Shown here: positions 35,159 through 44,008 of the stretch, in pieces
Layout of the letters: each line of letters starts with the position of its first letter
Numbering within the stretch: position 1 is the stretch's first letter
Assembly: GCF_015624485.1 (NCBI RefSeq)
Contig: NZ_CP061378.1
Coordinates: 6,014,001-6,078,000, forward strand
Source of the DNA: Bradyrhizobium genosp. L
GTDB taxonomy: Bacteria > Pseudomonadota > Alphaproteobacteria > Rhizobiales > Xanthobacteraceae
Length of the DNA stretch: 64,000 nt
Direction of reading: 5' to 3'
The notes under the pieces: model-generated
Told to the model about the DNA's origin: nothing
Seen by the model: only the letters and a program-made list of their open reading frames with translations
The model's database searches: none
Made by a program: the position numbers and the translations under genes

Positions 35159-35274
35159 AGGGCGTCGCGATCGACGGCCGAGCGGCCGCGGGTGCGAACG
35201 GGCGGGATATAAAGAGTGGGGGCCGCGCCTGTCAAGCAAACCCGGCCCTCGCCACAACATATTGGAGACAGGCG

Positions 35275-35643
35275 TTATTTCGGTCTCACCGAGGGGTCGC
35301 CACCGGGGCTGCCGGGCGGCGGAATCACCGGGGTGTTGCCGCCTTCCGGGGTTGGCGCGCGGATCTCCGGATCGACGCTCGCGGGCGGGCACAGCACCCC
35401 GTCGGATTTGGCGAGCTTGTCGCCGAGCGGCTGGCTGCTGCCTTGACCGGTCGTGGTTCCGTCCGGCGCCGCCGCGCCCGGATGCGACGGCTCTCGCATC
35501 GGGGCGCAATTCGCGGTCCGTGCCGGCTGCGGCGGCGCAGTCTGGGCCGGCGGCGTTGCGGGCGCCGGCGGCGCCTGGGCTACGGCGATCGCGGGCAACG
35601 CCATCAAGGCGCAGGACAGCGCGAGGGTGCGGTTCAATCTCAT
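35275..35643 (-). CDS. Small Pro/Ala-rich exported hypothetical protein
   Basis: A 122-residue protein with a clear signal peptide (MRLNRTLALSCALMALPAIA, cleavage after VAQA) and a low-complexity, Pro-rich mature part with two cysteines. I recognise no domain; function unknown. Codon use is like that of its neighbours, which supports it as real. Confidence 0.6.
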   Translation of the reverse strand: MRLNRTLALSCALMALPAIAVAQAPPAPATPPAQTAPPQPARTANCAPMREPSHPGAAAPDGTTTGQGSSQPLGDKLAKSDGVLCPPASVDPEIRAPTPEGGNTPVIPPPGSPGGDPSVRPK

Positions 35644-35696
35644 GCCGGGAAAACCGCGACACCGCGCGGATGTTCCCCGTCAAATTGGTCGCAGCC

Positions 35697-36335
35697 TCAC
35701 GTTTTGCGGAAACGGATCAGCGAGAAATGCCCCATCGGCGGCATCGGCCGCCGTTCCGCGAGGCTGACGCCGCCATGCCGCGCCGCCCAATCGGTCAGCC
35801 GGGCCCACGGAAATTCCGGCCGCCAGCCGAGCCGCCGCGCCAGCGGCGCGAAGGCGAGCTCGAAGGCCCGGCGCGGCCCGCTCTCGGCGCCGATGTGATT
35901 GACCAGGATCAACTCGCCGCCGGGCTTCAGCACGCGGATGAAATCGTCGAGCGTCGCCTCAGGATCCGGCACCGCGGTGATGACGTATTGCGCGACCACC
36001 GCGTCGAAGAACGCATCTGAAAATGCCAGGTTCTTGGCGTCCATCACCGCCAGCATCTCGACATTGCTCAAGCTGAGTGCGCGCACACGCTTGAGCGCCC
36101 GCCGCAGCATCGGCGCCGAGATATCGACGCCATAGAGTTTCGTGGTGCGCGCATAGTCCGACAGCGACAGGCCGGTGCCGACGCCGACATCGAGCACGCG
36201 CCCGCCGATCCGATCGGCCTCTGCGATCGTCGACTGCCGGCCCTGATCGAACACCTTGCCGAACACGAGATCGTAGACCGGCGCCCAGCGCCCATACGCC
36301 TTTTCGACCCCCTCGCGGTCGATGTCCCCAGCCAT
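35697..36335 (-). CDS. Class I SAM-dependent methyltransferase (PmtA-like)
   Basis: A 212-residue enzyme with SAM motif I VLDVGVGTGLS, the acidic motif YGVDIS and motif III VLKPGGELILV. The N-terminal AYGRWAPVYDLVFG resembles the Rhodobacter-type phosphatidylethanolamine N-methyltransferase. That would make it a phosphatidylcholine-synthesis enzyme, but ubiquinone-type and other small methyltransferases share this frame. It lies 21 bp downstream of mnmA on the same strand. Confidence 0.75.
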   Translation of the reverse strand: MAGDIDREGVEKAYGRWAPVYDLVFGKVFDQGRQSTIAEADRIGGRVLDVGVGTGLSLSDYARTTKLYGVDISAPMLRRALKRVRALSLSNVEMLAVMDAKNLAFSDAFFDAVVAQYVITAVPDPEATLDDFIRVLKPGGELILVNHIGAESGPRRAFELAFAPLARRLGWRPEFPWARLTDWAARHGGVSLAERRPMPPMGHFSLIRFRKT

Positions 36336-36356
36336 CCCTGCCCCGACGCCTTTTCT

Positions 36357-37541
36357 CTATTCTGCGAGCGTTGCCATTGCATCGCGTGGCACAGCGCGCG
36401 CAACACGGCTCGCGCTCGCGCTCTTGATGAAGCCGCCGCCCAGCACGCGCGCCTGCCCCGAGGCCGCGTCGTAGAACACGCAGGCCTGGCCGGGCGAGAC
36501 GCCCTCCTCGCCGGCGACGAGCTCGACCTCGTAGCCGCCATCGGCGGCGCGCAGCCAGGCCGGCTGCGGCGCGCGCGTCGAGCGGACCCGGACATGGATC
36601 TCGATGCCGTCGCCGATCACGCGATCCAATGCGCCGTCGCCGATCCAGTTGACGTCGCGCAACGCGATGCGGTCCATGCGCAGCGCCTCGCGCGGCCCGA
36701 CCACGACACGGCGCGTCGCCGCATCGAGCTTGACCACATAGAGCGGATGGCCGGACGCGATGCCGAGCCCCTTGCGCTGGCCGACTGTGAAATGAACGAT
36801 GCCCTGGTGCCGGCCGATCACGTTGCCGTCGAGGTCGACGATCTCGCCCGGCGCGATCGCGTTCGGCTTCAGCCGTCCGATGATGTCGGTGTAGCGGCCG
36901 GTCGGCACGAAGCAGATGTCCTGGCTGTCCTGCTTGTCGGCGACCTCGAGGCCGAAGCGCCGCGCCAGCTCGCGGGCTTGCGGCTTGGTCATGTCGCCGA
37001 GCGGAAAGCGCAGGAAGTCGAGCTGCTCGCGCGTGGTCGCGAACAGGAAGTAGCTCTGGTCGCGATCGGCATCGGCGGCGCAGACCAGCGCGCGCGACCC
37101 GTCGGCCAGCCGGCGCGAGGCGACATAATGCCCGGTGGCGAGCGCCTGCGCGCCGAGCTCGCGTGCGGTCGACAGCAAATCGCGGAACTTGACCGAACGG
37201 TTGCACTCGATGCACGGCACCGGCGTCTCGCCGAGCGCGTAGCTGTCGGCGAAATTGTCGATCACGGATTCCTTGAAGCGGCTCTCATAGTCGAGCACGT
37301 AATGCGGGATGCCGATCCGCTCGGCGACATTGCGCGCATCATGGATGTCGCGGCCGGCGCAGCAGGCGCCCTTGCGATGGGTCGCCGCGCCGTGGTCGTA
37401 GAGCTGCAGCGTGATCCCGACCACGTCGTAGCCCTGCGACTTCAAAAGCGCAGCGGTCACCGAGGAGTCGACGCCGCCAGACATGGCGACCACGATCCGT
37501 GTGTCCTCAGGGCGGCCTTGGAGATCCAAATCGTTGAGCAT
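36357..37541 (-). CDS. mnmA: tRNA-specific 2-thiouridylase MnmA
   Basis: A 394-residue enzyme that makes 2-thiouridine at the wobble position of tRNA Lys, Glu and Gln. The ATP pyrophosphatase loop SGGVDSSV is near residues 15-22. The catalytic cysteines are visible in [10 protein letters not shown] and DICFVPTG. The C-terminal tRNA-binding barrel is present (GQACVFYD). Length is normal. Probably cotranscribed with the downstream methyltransferase gene. Confidence 0.95.
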   Translation of the reverse strand: MLNDLDLQGRPEDTRIVVAMSGGVDSSVTAALLKSQGYDVVGITLQLYDHGAATHRKGACCAGRDIHDARNVAERIGIPHYVLDYESRFKESVIDNFADSYALGETPVPCIECNRSVKFRDLLSTARELGAQALATGHYVASRRLADGSRALVCAADADRDQSYFLFATTREQLDFLRFPLGDMTKPQARELARRFGLEVADKQDSQDICFVPTGRYTDIIGRLKPNAIAPGEIVDLDGNVIGRHQGIVHFTVGQRKGLGIASGHPLYVVKLDAATRRVVVGPREALRMDRIALRDVNWIGDGALDRVIGDGIEIHVRVRSTRAPQPAWLRAADGGYEVELVAGEEGVSPGQACVFYDAASGQARVLGGGFIKSASASRVARAVPRDAMATLAE

Positions 37542-37914
37542 CTTAAGGGGTCATTGATCTCTGTCGCGACGAGCTTTTGGCGCCCCGCGACGGGAATTGA
37601 AAGAAGTCTTTGTCCAGAGGGACTTGAACGCGTCCAAAGAACGCATCCAAGGCCGGATGGGTCGGTTCGGGACGCGTCGAAGGCCCGCCTTTAATATAGG
37701 CCGTATTCCGGGGAGGCAATCAGGGCAAGCCACGGGGCCGCCCCGCGTGACGGGCAAATCTTGCCGCCGGGCAAAAAGGAGACCGCGCGGAACCCTTCCG
37801 GAAAGGGTTCCAGCGTCAGATAAATACCTGAAATAGCTAGATATTATCTAGTTCCGCATGCTGGCCCAGTCCTTGCTGACTGGAGGCTGGAAGTCTCATT
37901 CTCGGGGTTGGGCC
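37542..37914. other. Intergenic region before the fliK-like gene
   Basis: 373 bp. It contains a hairpin (ggaaccctt ... aagggttcc, 37789-37811) and the perfect 15-nt palindrome at 37837-37851. The first ATG of the fliK ORF lies at 37858. No other gene is seen. Confidence 0.45.
37837..37851. promoter_or_regulatory. Perfect 15-nt palindrome upstream of fliK
   Basis: CTAGATATTATCTAG, symmetric around 37844, in an AT-rich patch of a GC-rich sequence. It lies 78 bp before the preferred GTG start of the fliK-like gene. Candidate operator; no regulator is assigned. Confidence 0.45.
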
Positions 37915-39495
37915 GTGGTCAGCGTCACGTCGGAAACACATGTGTCTTTTCAGAGCGCGATAGCGCGCTCTTCCCGTCCGGATCTGACCGCGCAGGCGAG
38001 CAATGACAGCTTTGCCGCGCTGGTCGACGGCAACACGGCTGCCGCCAACGACACCCGCTCGTACGACAATTCGAGCACGCAAACCCCACCGTGGCGCCGG
38101 ACCGACGATCCGTCGACCTCGGATACGCCGCCGCCCGACAGTTCGGCGTCCGCCCCCGCGACGGACAATTCCAGCAGCTCCGCCTCGTCGCAGGACGACG
38201 GCAAGGTCGACGGCAGCCGCAGCAGTTCGCGCAAGGACAAATCGAAGTCGACGTCGAAATCCGACGGCTCCGACTCCACCGACCAGGCTGCGACCGCGGC
38301 ACCGGGTCAGCCCGGCGCCGCGCAGGATCCATCCAGCGCGGCGGCCGCTGCCGCCGCTGCAGTTGCTGCTACGGCCGCACCGGCAAATACCGCGGCAACC
38401 GCCACCTCGTCCGACCAGCCGGCCGCACCGCTCGCGATCGCCGCGGCCGCGATTGCGGCAAGCTCGGCGATCGGAGGCACCGGCGCCGCTGCCGGCGCGC
38501 AGGCGGCAACCACCGCAACCGCCACGGCCAACGCAGGCAATGTCGCCAAGGCGGCCGGCGCCAAGTCCGAAACCCAGCTCATCTCCACCGCGGACGCCGC
38601 AACGGCGCAAGGCGCGGCGACCGCCGCAGGCAGCGCCATCACCGGCGGCGCGCTCGCCGCCACCGTCGCGACCGGCACGCCCGCCACCAGGACCGCGGCG
38701 CAACCCGCAGCTCCAGCGGCTGCGAAGGATGGCAAGGCCGCCGCGGCGGCCGATCCAAACGGCAACGCCAACGCCAACGCCGCCACGCCGACCACGGTCG
38801 TCTCCGGCGTCACCCAGACGGCAGCCGTGACCAGCAAGGCGCAGGCCGACAGTGGCGCCTCCGATGCCGTCAAGGCCGACGCCGGCGGCAATGCGACGCC
38901 GGCGCCGGCCGGCAATGGCCACGCCGCCGCGAACGCGCAGACGCAGCTCAATACGCCCGACGCCAGCGCGCAGGCCGCGAACGCTCTTCAGGCACAGCTG
39001 ACGCCGACACAGGTCACGCCGACCGCGACACCGCAATTGACCGTGACGGCGGCATCGCAGAGCGCCGCGGTGCCGCTCGCAGGCCTTGCGATGCAGATCA
39101 CCGCCTCGGCGCGGAGCGGCAAGAGCCGGTTCGATATCCAGCTCGACCCGGCCGAACTCGGCCGCATCGATGTCCGCATCGACGTCGATCGCAACGGCCA
39201 GGTCACCTCGCATCTTACCGTCGACCGGCCGGAGACGTTGCAGTTGCTGCGCCAGGACTCCAGCCAGTTGCAGCGCGCGCTCGACAATGCCGGCCTCTCG
39301 ACCGGCAACAGCGGACTGCAGTTCAGCCTGCGCGACCAGTCGCAATCGGGCCAGAACAACAACAGCCAGCAGCAGCAGAACCCGAATTCGCACCGCCTGA
39401 TCGTCAGCGACGACGACAGCGTGTCCGCCGCCACCGCCGGTCGCTCCTACGGACGTGCGGCCAGCGCGCTGGGCGGCGTCGACATCAGAGTGTGA
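37915..39495 (+). CDS. fliK: Flagellar hook-length control protein FliK-like
   Basis: About 526 residues. A very Ala/Thr/Ser-rich, disordered N-terminal region (to about 370) is followed by the FliK C-terminal domain (SRFDIQLDPAELGRIDVRID and VDRPETLQLLRQDS), which binds FlhB to switch export specificity. The tail is Gln/Asn-rich. The ORF opens at an ATG at 37858, but residues from the GTG at 37915 onward (VVSVTSETHVSF) are the first with coding character. It lies 9 bp before flgD on the same strand. Confidence 0.85.
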   Translation: MVSVTSETHVSFQSAIARSSRPDLTAQASNDSFAALVDGNTAAANDTRSYDNSSTQTPPWRRTDDPSTSDTPPPDSSASAPATDNSSSSASSQDDGKVDGSRSSSRKDKSKSTSKSDGSDSTDQAATAAPGQPGAAQDPSSAAAAAAAAVAATAAPANTAATATSSDQPAAPLAIAAAAIAASSAIGGTGAAAGAQAATTATATANAGNVAKAAGAKSETQLISTADAATAQGAATAAGSAITGGALAATVATGTPATRTAAQPAAPAAAKDGKAAAAADPNGNANANAATPTTVVSGVTQTAAVTSKAQADSGASDAVKADAGGNATPAPAGNGHAAANAQTQLNTPDASAQAANALQAQLTPTQVTPTATPQLTVTAASQSAAVPLAGLAMQITASARSGKSRFDIQLDPAELGRIDVRIDVDRNGQVTSHLTVDRPETLQLLRQDSSQLQRALDNAGLSTGNSGLQFSLRDQSQSGQNNNSQQQQNPNSHRLIVSDDDSVSAATAGRSYGRAASALGGVDIRV

Positions 39496-39504
39496 GGAGT
39501 TTCG

Positions 39505-40215
39505 ATGGCCGTCGATGCAACCATGCCGACACCGGTGGTTTCCGCGCCGAGCACCAATAGCGGATCGAGCTCCAGCAGCAGCAGCAAGAGCGCGTCGACC
39601 TCGACGCAGGGGATCGCGGACAATTTCCAGACCTTCCTGACGCTGCTGACGACGCAGCTGCAGAACCAGAACCCGCTCGACCCGCTCGACACCAACCAGT
39701 TCACCCAACAGCTCGTGCAGTTCGCCGGCGTCGAGCAGCAGCTCAAGTCGAACGACCAATTGAAGTCGCTGATCGAGATCGAGAAGAGCGCGCAATCGAC
39801 CCAGGCGCTGGTCTATGTCGGCAACACGGTCGCCGTCGACGGCAGCAAGGCGCAGTTCGACAAGTCGGCGACCTGGAATTTGGTCGCGACCGAGGCCAAC
39901 AACGCCACCGTCACGATCACGAGCTCGACCGGCCAAACCGCCTATTCCGGCAATTTCAACCTGAAGCAGGGCAATGCCAGCTTCGTCTGGGACGGCAAGG
40001 GCAATGACGGCACGCAGTGGCCGCCCGGCACCTACACCCTGACCGCCACCGGCAAGGACTCCAAGGGCAACGACGTCGCGATCTCGACCGAGATCCAGGG
40101 CATGGTCGATTCCGTCGACCTCACCGCCTCGCCGCCGCTGCTTTCGATCGGCGGACAAACCTACACCACCGACAAGATCAAGCGCGTGGTGCGCACGGTG
40201 CAGAGCGCGAGCTGA
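39505..40215 (+). CDS. flgD: Flagellar hook assembly protein FlgD
   Basis: A 236-residue hook cap protein. The signature NFQTFLTLLTTQLQNQNPLD is followed by LDTNQFTQQLVQFAGVEQQL, then a FlgD Ig-like/tudor region (FVWDGKGNDGTQWPPGTYTL). The Ser-rich N-terminus is normal. Good ribosome site (gaggag). Cotranscribed with fliK. FlgD guides FlgE assembly and is lost from the mature hook. Confidence 0.95.
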   Translation: MAVDATMPTPVVSAPSTNSGSSSSSSSKSASTSTQGIADNFQTFLTLLTTQLQNQNPLDPLDTNQFTQQLVQFAGVEQQLKSNDQLKSLIEIEKSAQSTQALVYVGNTVAVDGSKAQFDKSATWNLVATEANNATVTITSSTGQTAYSGNFNLKQGNASFVWDGKGNDGTQWPPGTYTLTATGKDSKGNDVAISTEIQGMVDSVDLTASPPLLSIGGQTYTTDKIKRVVRTVQSAS

Positions 40216-40221
40216 TTGCGC

Positions 40222-40345
40222 CGTCGTCCTTGCGAAAGCCAGGACCCATAGCCACAGGGTTGCGTTGTTGAAGCGCGCTGTAGCCCCAGCGTCGCGCGGT
40301 AATCTAGATTCGGGGTAATGGGTCCTGGCTTTCGCCAGGACGACG
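40222..40345. repeat. REP-like inverted repeat, 27-bp arms
   Basis: Arms at 40222-40248 and 40319-40345 are inverted copies with one mismatch over 27 bp (core cgtcgtcc ... gcgaaagccaggaccca). It follows flgD and may act as terminator or mRNA-stabilising element. It is related to the repeat at 16296-16412. Confidence 0.8.
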
Positions 40346-40386
40346 CTGTGGGTAGTTCTCGATTCACCAACCACCACCGCGGTGTC

Positions 40387-40408
40387 ATCACCCGCGCATG
40401 CGGGTGAT
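40387..40408. repeat. Short perfect hairpin repeat
   Basis: atcacccgc-gcat-gcgggtgat, a 9-bp perfect stem with a 4-nt loop, downstream of the REP-like element. A common palindromic element in this lineage. Confidence 0.6.
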
Positions 40409-40503
40409 CCAGTATTCCAGAGGCAGTTATGCTTGAGCCGATAGGCCGCAGCGTATTGGGTCGCCCGGTTGAAGCGGGTGAAGCGAGCGCGCCCGTCGCG
40501 CGA

Positions 40504-40677
40504 TCAGTCGCTCTCTTCCCGCGCCAGCCGCTCGGCCTTGAGACGTTCGTAATTGGCCCTGAACGCCGCGTCGGCTCGACTGCGTTCGGCGATCGCTGCC
40601 TCTGCATCCTTGCGGCGTTGCTCGGCCAGCAGGGCCTTCTCTTCAGGAGAAGGCTTGGGTTTCCTTTGATAATCCAT
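40504..40677 (-). CDS. Small charged hypothetical protein
   Basis: 57 residues, rich in Glu, Arg, Lys and Ala, probably a single helix (PSPEEKALLAEQRRKDAEAA). No ribosome site is visible and the family is not recognised. Kept because the composition is protein-like; it could be spurious. Confidence 0.35.
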   Translation of the reverse strand: MDYQRKPKPSPEEKALLAEQRRKDAEAAIAERSRADAAFRANYERLKAERLAREESD

Positions 40678-40853
40678 GCAAATCAACGCATATCAGCGCG
40701 GAAAGTTCCCCTGAGGCCGCAGCTGGTTCCCTGTCCGGATGTGCGCTGCCCCGCTCGTCCTTCCGGTACGCGAAGCTAGCAACCTCCCCGTAAGCCATGC
40801 GTTGCCGCCGGAATGACAAAGGCCGGTCTCCGCATGATGGCGAGCTGATCACG

Positions 40854-41075
40854 ATGCCCAAATATTTCTTTCACCTTGCAGGCGATATCCCCGCCCATGA
40901 TGTCCTCGGTCACCAATGTGCCGACGCCAGAGAGGCGGAGGCGCATGCGAATTTCATTGCGCACCGAATTGGGACCGAGAAGCCCGAGATGGTTCGCGAC
41001 GGCAACTGCATCTCGGTTCGAGATGAAGCGGACAACGAGCTCTTCCAGGTCCCTCTCGCCTCGACGACGGTGTGA
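40854..41075 (+). CDS. DUF6894-type small protein
   Basis: 73 residues beginning MPKYFFHLAGD and ending VRDEADNELFQVPL, the pattern of the small DUF6894 family common in rhizobia. Function unknown. The start at 40854 begins the conserved part; the ORF extends upstream without similarity. Confidence 0.65.
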   Translation: MPKYFFHLAGDIPAHDVLGHQCADAREAEAHANFIAHRIGTEKPEMVRDGNCISVRDEADNELFQVPLASTTV

Positions 41076-41094
41076 GAGGCAACGTCTTTCTCGC

Positions 41095-41128
41095 GACCCT
41101 TGAGCGGAGCTGACCCTTGAGCGGAGCA
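41095..41128 (+). repeat. 17-bp tandem duplication
   Basis: gacccttgagcggagc occurs twice in tandem (41095-41111 and 41112-41128, differing at the last base). Each copy carries a cggag ribosome-site-like core; the second is just upstream of a 36-residue ORF. Confidence 0.7.
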
Positions 41129-41129
41129 G

Positions 41130-41240
41130 ATGATGAATGACGATTTCAAGAACGACATCATGATCGTCGGCGCCGTCAGCCTGGCGCCGGTCGTCACATT
41201 GACGCTGGCGGTCATCGCCATGGCCATGAGCGCACACTGA
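41130..41240 (+). CDS. 36-residue single-helix membrane peptide
   Basis: Starts MMNDDFKNDIM and has a hydrophobic helix (VGAVSLAPVVTLTLAVIAMA), ending MSAH. A GGAG site lies 4-8 nt upstream, from the duplicated 17-mer. Too short to assign; the helix and ribosome site favour a real small membrane protein. Confidence 0.5.
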   Translation: MMNDDFKNDIMIVGAVSLAPVVTLTLAVIAMAMSAH

Positions 41241-41282
41241 TCGCGACAGCCGTCACAGGGCGACGGCTGGCACGCGTCGCCG

Positions 41283-42059
41283 TCACGTCGCTACGCCCGC
41301 GGCGTCGAGGATCAGCCGCGCGATCGCTGCGGGCTGCGAGATCAGCGCGAGATGGCTTGCCTTCACCTCGATCGTGGTGGCGCCCATCCGCTTCGCCATG
41401 AAGCGCTCGAGATCCGGGTTGATGGTGCGGTCCTCGGTCGAGACGGCATAGAAGCTCGGCTTGCTGCGCCAGGCCGCCTGCGTGGTCTTGCCGGCCAGGA
41501 GTTGTTTGTGGAACGGCTGCTGCACCGCGTAGAGCACCTTGGCCCTGGCTTCCGGCAGGTCGCCGGCGAAGTCGCGCAGGAACGCCGCTTCGCTCAGTCG
41601 GCCCTCGTCGCCATCGAACACGATGCCGGCGCTTGCCGGCGGCGTCGGATAGGTCTTGGCCAGTGCGGTGTAGTCCTCGCCGGCATCGGGCGCGCGTGCG
41701 GCGACATAGACCAACGCGGAAACGTTCGAATGGACGCCAGCTTCGGTGACGATCATGCCGGAGAAGGAATGGCCGACCAGAACCGTCGGGCCATCCTGGC
41801 GATCGAGCACGCGCTGCGCCGAGGCGACAGCGTCGGGCAGCGTGGTCAGGGGATTCTGCACCGACGTCACGTTGAGCCCGGCCGCCTGCAACAACGGAAT
41901 GACCTCGGTCCAGCACGAGCCGTCGGCGAACAGCCCGTGCACCAGCACGACATTACGCGCCTTCACCGGCGGGGTGGCGGCCATGCCGCGCGTGGAGACG
42001 AGTGAAGCCGCGGCGCCGGCGAGCAAGGCAGTCGAGAAAGTGCGTCTGTTCATCATCAT
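41283..42059 (-). CDS. Exported alpha/beta hydrolase
   Basis: 258 residues. A Tat-like leader (NRRTFSTALLAGAAASL, ending AMA) precedes an alpha/beta hydrolase fold with oxyanion region VLVHGLFADG and nucleophile elbow GHSFSG (Ser98). The catalytic His is probably in SHLALIS near residue 236. Close to the esterase/pyrethroid-hydrolase-like group annotated as alpha/beta hydrolase in rhizobia. Substrate unknown. Monocistronic. Confidence 0.82.
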   Translation of the reverse strand: MMMNRRTFSTALLAGAAASLVSTRGMAATPPVKARNVVLVHGLFADGSCWTEVIPLLQAAGLNVTSVQNPLTTLPDAVASAQRVLDRQDGPTVLVGHSFSGMIVTEAGVHSNVSALVYVAARAPDAGEDYTALAKTYPTPPASAGIVFDGDEGRLSEAAFLRDFAGDLPEARAKVLYAVQQPFHKQLLAGKTTQAAWRSKPSFYAVSTEDRTINPDLERFMAKRMGATTIEVKASHLALISQPAAIARLILDAAGVAT

Positions 42060-42220
42060 GACATCGAGTCCATTATTGTGCGGTCGATTGCGTGCCCACC
42101 TTTGTGGACGGACAATCTCTCCTACGCAGGCAGAGGGCTCGGGGTTACGCGCTCGCGAAATTGCGAGAGGACGCTTCCGTCAATCATCTCGCCCGGGGCC
42201 ACCCCTCTCCCCAACCCTCC

Positions 42221-42231
42221 CCCGCAAGGGG
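42221..42231. repeat. IS target-site duplication, left copy
   Basis: cccgcaagggg, repeated exactly at 43661-43671 on the other side of the IS element. 11 bp is within the range made by IS4-family transposases. Confidence 0.75.
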
Positions 42232-43660
42232 CTACGGGAGCCCCGAAAGTGATTCCCCGGAGTTTGTGAATGTGATTCAAGGCCTTTCGACCTGTTTGGA
42301 CGAGAGGCCTGCGATGTCTTTTGGCGATGTTCGGGTTGCGGAGCGGGCTGATTGGCTGATCGAGCGGGTGGCGACGGCGGGGACGCTGGTGCTACGCAAA
42401 TTGGGGGAGACGCGCGCGGGCGAGAAGGCCGTGCATCGGTTTCTGTCTTCGCCCCATGTTTCGGTCGATCGGATTGTGGAAACGTTGGCCGGGCGGACTG
42501 CGGTTCAATGCGCCGGTCGCCGCATTCTGGCTGTCCAGGACACGACCGAGATCAATTTTGGCGGTCGTGACAAGAAGCGGCGGGGCTTCGGACCTGCCGG
42601 CGATGGCCAAACCCCTGGCTTCTTCATCCATCCAGTGATTGCCGTCGATATCGAAAGCGAAGCCGTGGTCGGTCTTGTCGATGCGGCGATCTGGACGCGG
42701 TCTGCGGATCGCGTCACGTCGCGCCGCAATCGCGCGATCGAGGATAAGGAATCGGCGCGTTGGCTGTTGGGCTGTCAGGCCACGGCAAGCGTGCTGTCCG
42801 ATGCCGCCGAGGTGACAATGGTGGCCGATCGCGAAAGCGACATTTACCTGCTGTTTGCCCGCAAACCGGAGCGGCTCGATCTGATCGTGCGCGCCGGTCA
42901 GGATCGATCTTTGCTCGGTGGGGGAACGCTCTTTGGGGCGCTTGCCAGTGCTGAAGTGCTGAGCAGAAGCGAGGTCCGCGTGGCGCCGCGCGGGCCTGGT
43001 GACAAAGGGCGCGTCGCGACCGTCGAACTCCGCGCGGGCTCGGTGCACATCGCCCGCTCACAAAGTCTGGGGCAATCCGAGGCGGCCGGCAGCGTCGAAC
43101 TCACCTTGGTGGAAGCACGAGAGGTCGATGCGCCGTCAGGCAAGACGCCGTTGTTGTGGCGCCTACTCACGACCCGCACCGTCACTTGTGCGACCGAGGC
43201 TGAACACGTCGTCCGCCTCTATCGCTTGCGCTGGCGCATCGAACAAGTCTTCCGCGCCCTCAAGAGCGACGGCTTGGCCCTCGACGACAGCCAAGTCGTC
43301 GACGCCGAGCGGATGTTTAATCTGACCGCCATCGCGCTCGCTGGCGCGATTCGGACGATCCAGCTTGTCGATGCCAGAGACGGCAGCCTCCGCCCGGCAA
43401 CCGATGTCATTGACGAAAGCTTCGCCGTCGCGCTCGAGCACCTGTCAAAAAAGCTCGAGGGCAAAACGCTACGGCAGAAAAACCCGCATCCTATCGGCTC
43501 GCTTGCCTTCGTCTCATGGATCGCGGCCCGTCTCGGCGGATGGAATTGCTACTACAAGCCTCCAGGACCAAAGACCATGCGCGACGGCTGGAACCGCCTT
43601 GCCGCAACACTCGACGGCTATGCCCTTGCTACACAGTCACAAAATCCGGGAATCCCCTAG
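42232..43660. mobile_element. IS4-family insertion sequence, complete
   Basis: 1,429 bp bounded by an 11-bp direct repeat. Near-terminal inverted repeats are seen: left cccggagtttgtgaatgtg (from 42256) and right, inverted, cccggattttgtgactgtg (to 43650); the outermost bases read CTAcGGGA and CTAGGGGA. It holds one intact transposase gene. It is inserted in a palindromic GC-rich repeat, whose halves lie at 42201-42231 and from 43661 on. Confidence 0.8.
42314..43660 (+). CDS. IS4-family transposase
   Basis: A 448-residue DDE transposase. Catalytic positions are visible as AVQDTTE (first Asp), MVADRESD (second Asp) and the IS4 signature YRLRWRIEQVFRALKSDG (Glu). The frame is intact, so the element may be active. 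The stop codon TAG uses the last bases of the IS itself. The start at 42314 (MSFGDVRVAERADWL) matches the family N-terminus; upstream codons are IS end and flank. Confidence 0.9.
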   Translation: MSFGDVRVAERADWLIERVATAGTLVLRKLGETRAGEKAVHRFLSSPHVSVDRIVETLAGRTAVQCAGRRILAVQDTTEINFGGRDKKRRGFGPAGDGQTPGFFIHPVIAVDIESEAVVGLVDAAIWTRSADRVTSRRNRAIEDKESARWLLGCQATASVLSDAAEVTMVADRESDIYLLFARKPERLDLIVRAGQDRSLLGGGTLFGALASAEVLSRSEVRVAPRGPGDKGRVATVELRAGSVHIARSQSLGQSEAAGSVELTLVEAREVDAPSGKTPLLWRLLTTRTVTCATEAEHVVRLYRLRWRIEQVFRALKSDGLALDDSQVVDAERMFNLTAIALAGAIRTIQLVDARDGSLRPATDVIDESFAVALEHLSKKLEGKTLRQKNPHPIGSLAFVSWIAARLGGWNCYYKPPGPKTMRDGWNRLAATLDGYALATQSQNPGIP

Positions 43661-43820
43661 CCCGCAAGGGGGGAGGGAGCCTGACCGGCCTCCTCACCTT
43701 ACGTGCGCAATGTTGCTCTCCGTTGCTTGATTGCTTCCGAAATTCATCAGCGACATCTGTCAGGCAGCCACCGGCGGGCGGGTTCCCTCCCCCCTTGCGG
43801 GGGAGGGTTAGGGAGAGGGG
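43661..43820. repeat. Palindromic GC-rich repeat split by the IS, with right target duplication
   Basis: 43661-43671 is the right target duplication. The region then contains gcaaggggggagggagcc and, at about 43781-43820, the inverted arm (ccctccccccttgcgggggagggttagggagagggg). The same arm occurs inverted at about 42201-42231 left of the IS. Removal of the IS and one duplication restores a continuous inverted-repeat element. Up to sciP no gene is seen (43821-44008). Confidence 0.7.
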
Positions 43821-44008
43821 CGCCCCTTGCGCCACTGCCTGACGCAGCGCGCAAAGCATCCGCGACCCCTCAAATACGCCTCGACTGCCCCCTGTTCCCG
43901 GCAGTTCCAACGAGAATCGTATTGAAGCCTTGGGCTTAGGCAAATTTTAAACCGGCAGGCGTAGGTTACCTCCTGCGAGTTCAGTGGTTGAGAGTTTGTG
44001 AGTACACC

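Noticed and set aside
37837..40377. An 846-codon open frame on the minus strand opposite fliK and flgD
   Set aside because: Mirror frame of Ala/Thr-rich GC-rich coding sequence; no family similarity, and it contradicts two clear flagellar genes.
40216..43820. CRISPR-like array
   Set aside because: Repeats are isolated palindromes, not regularly spaced units with unique spacers.
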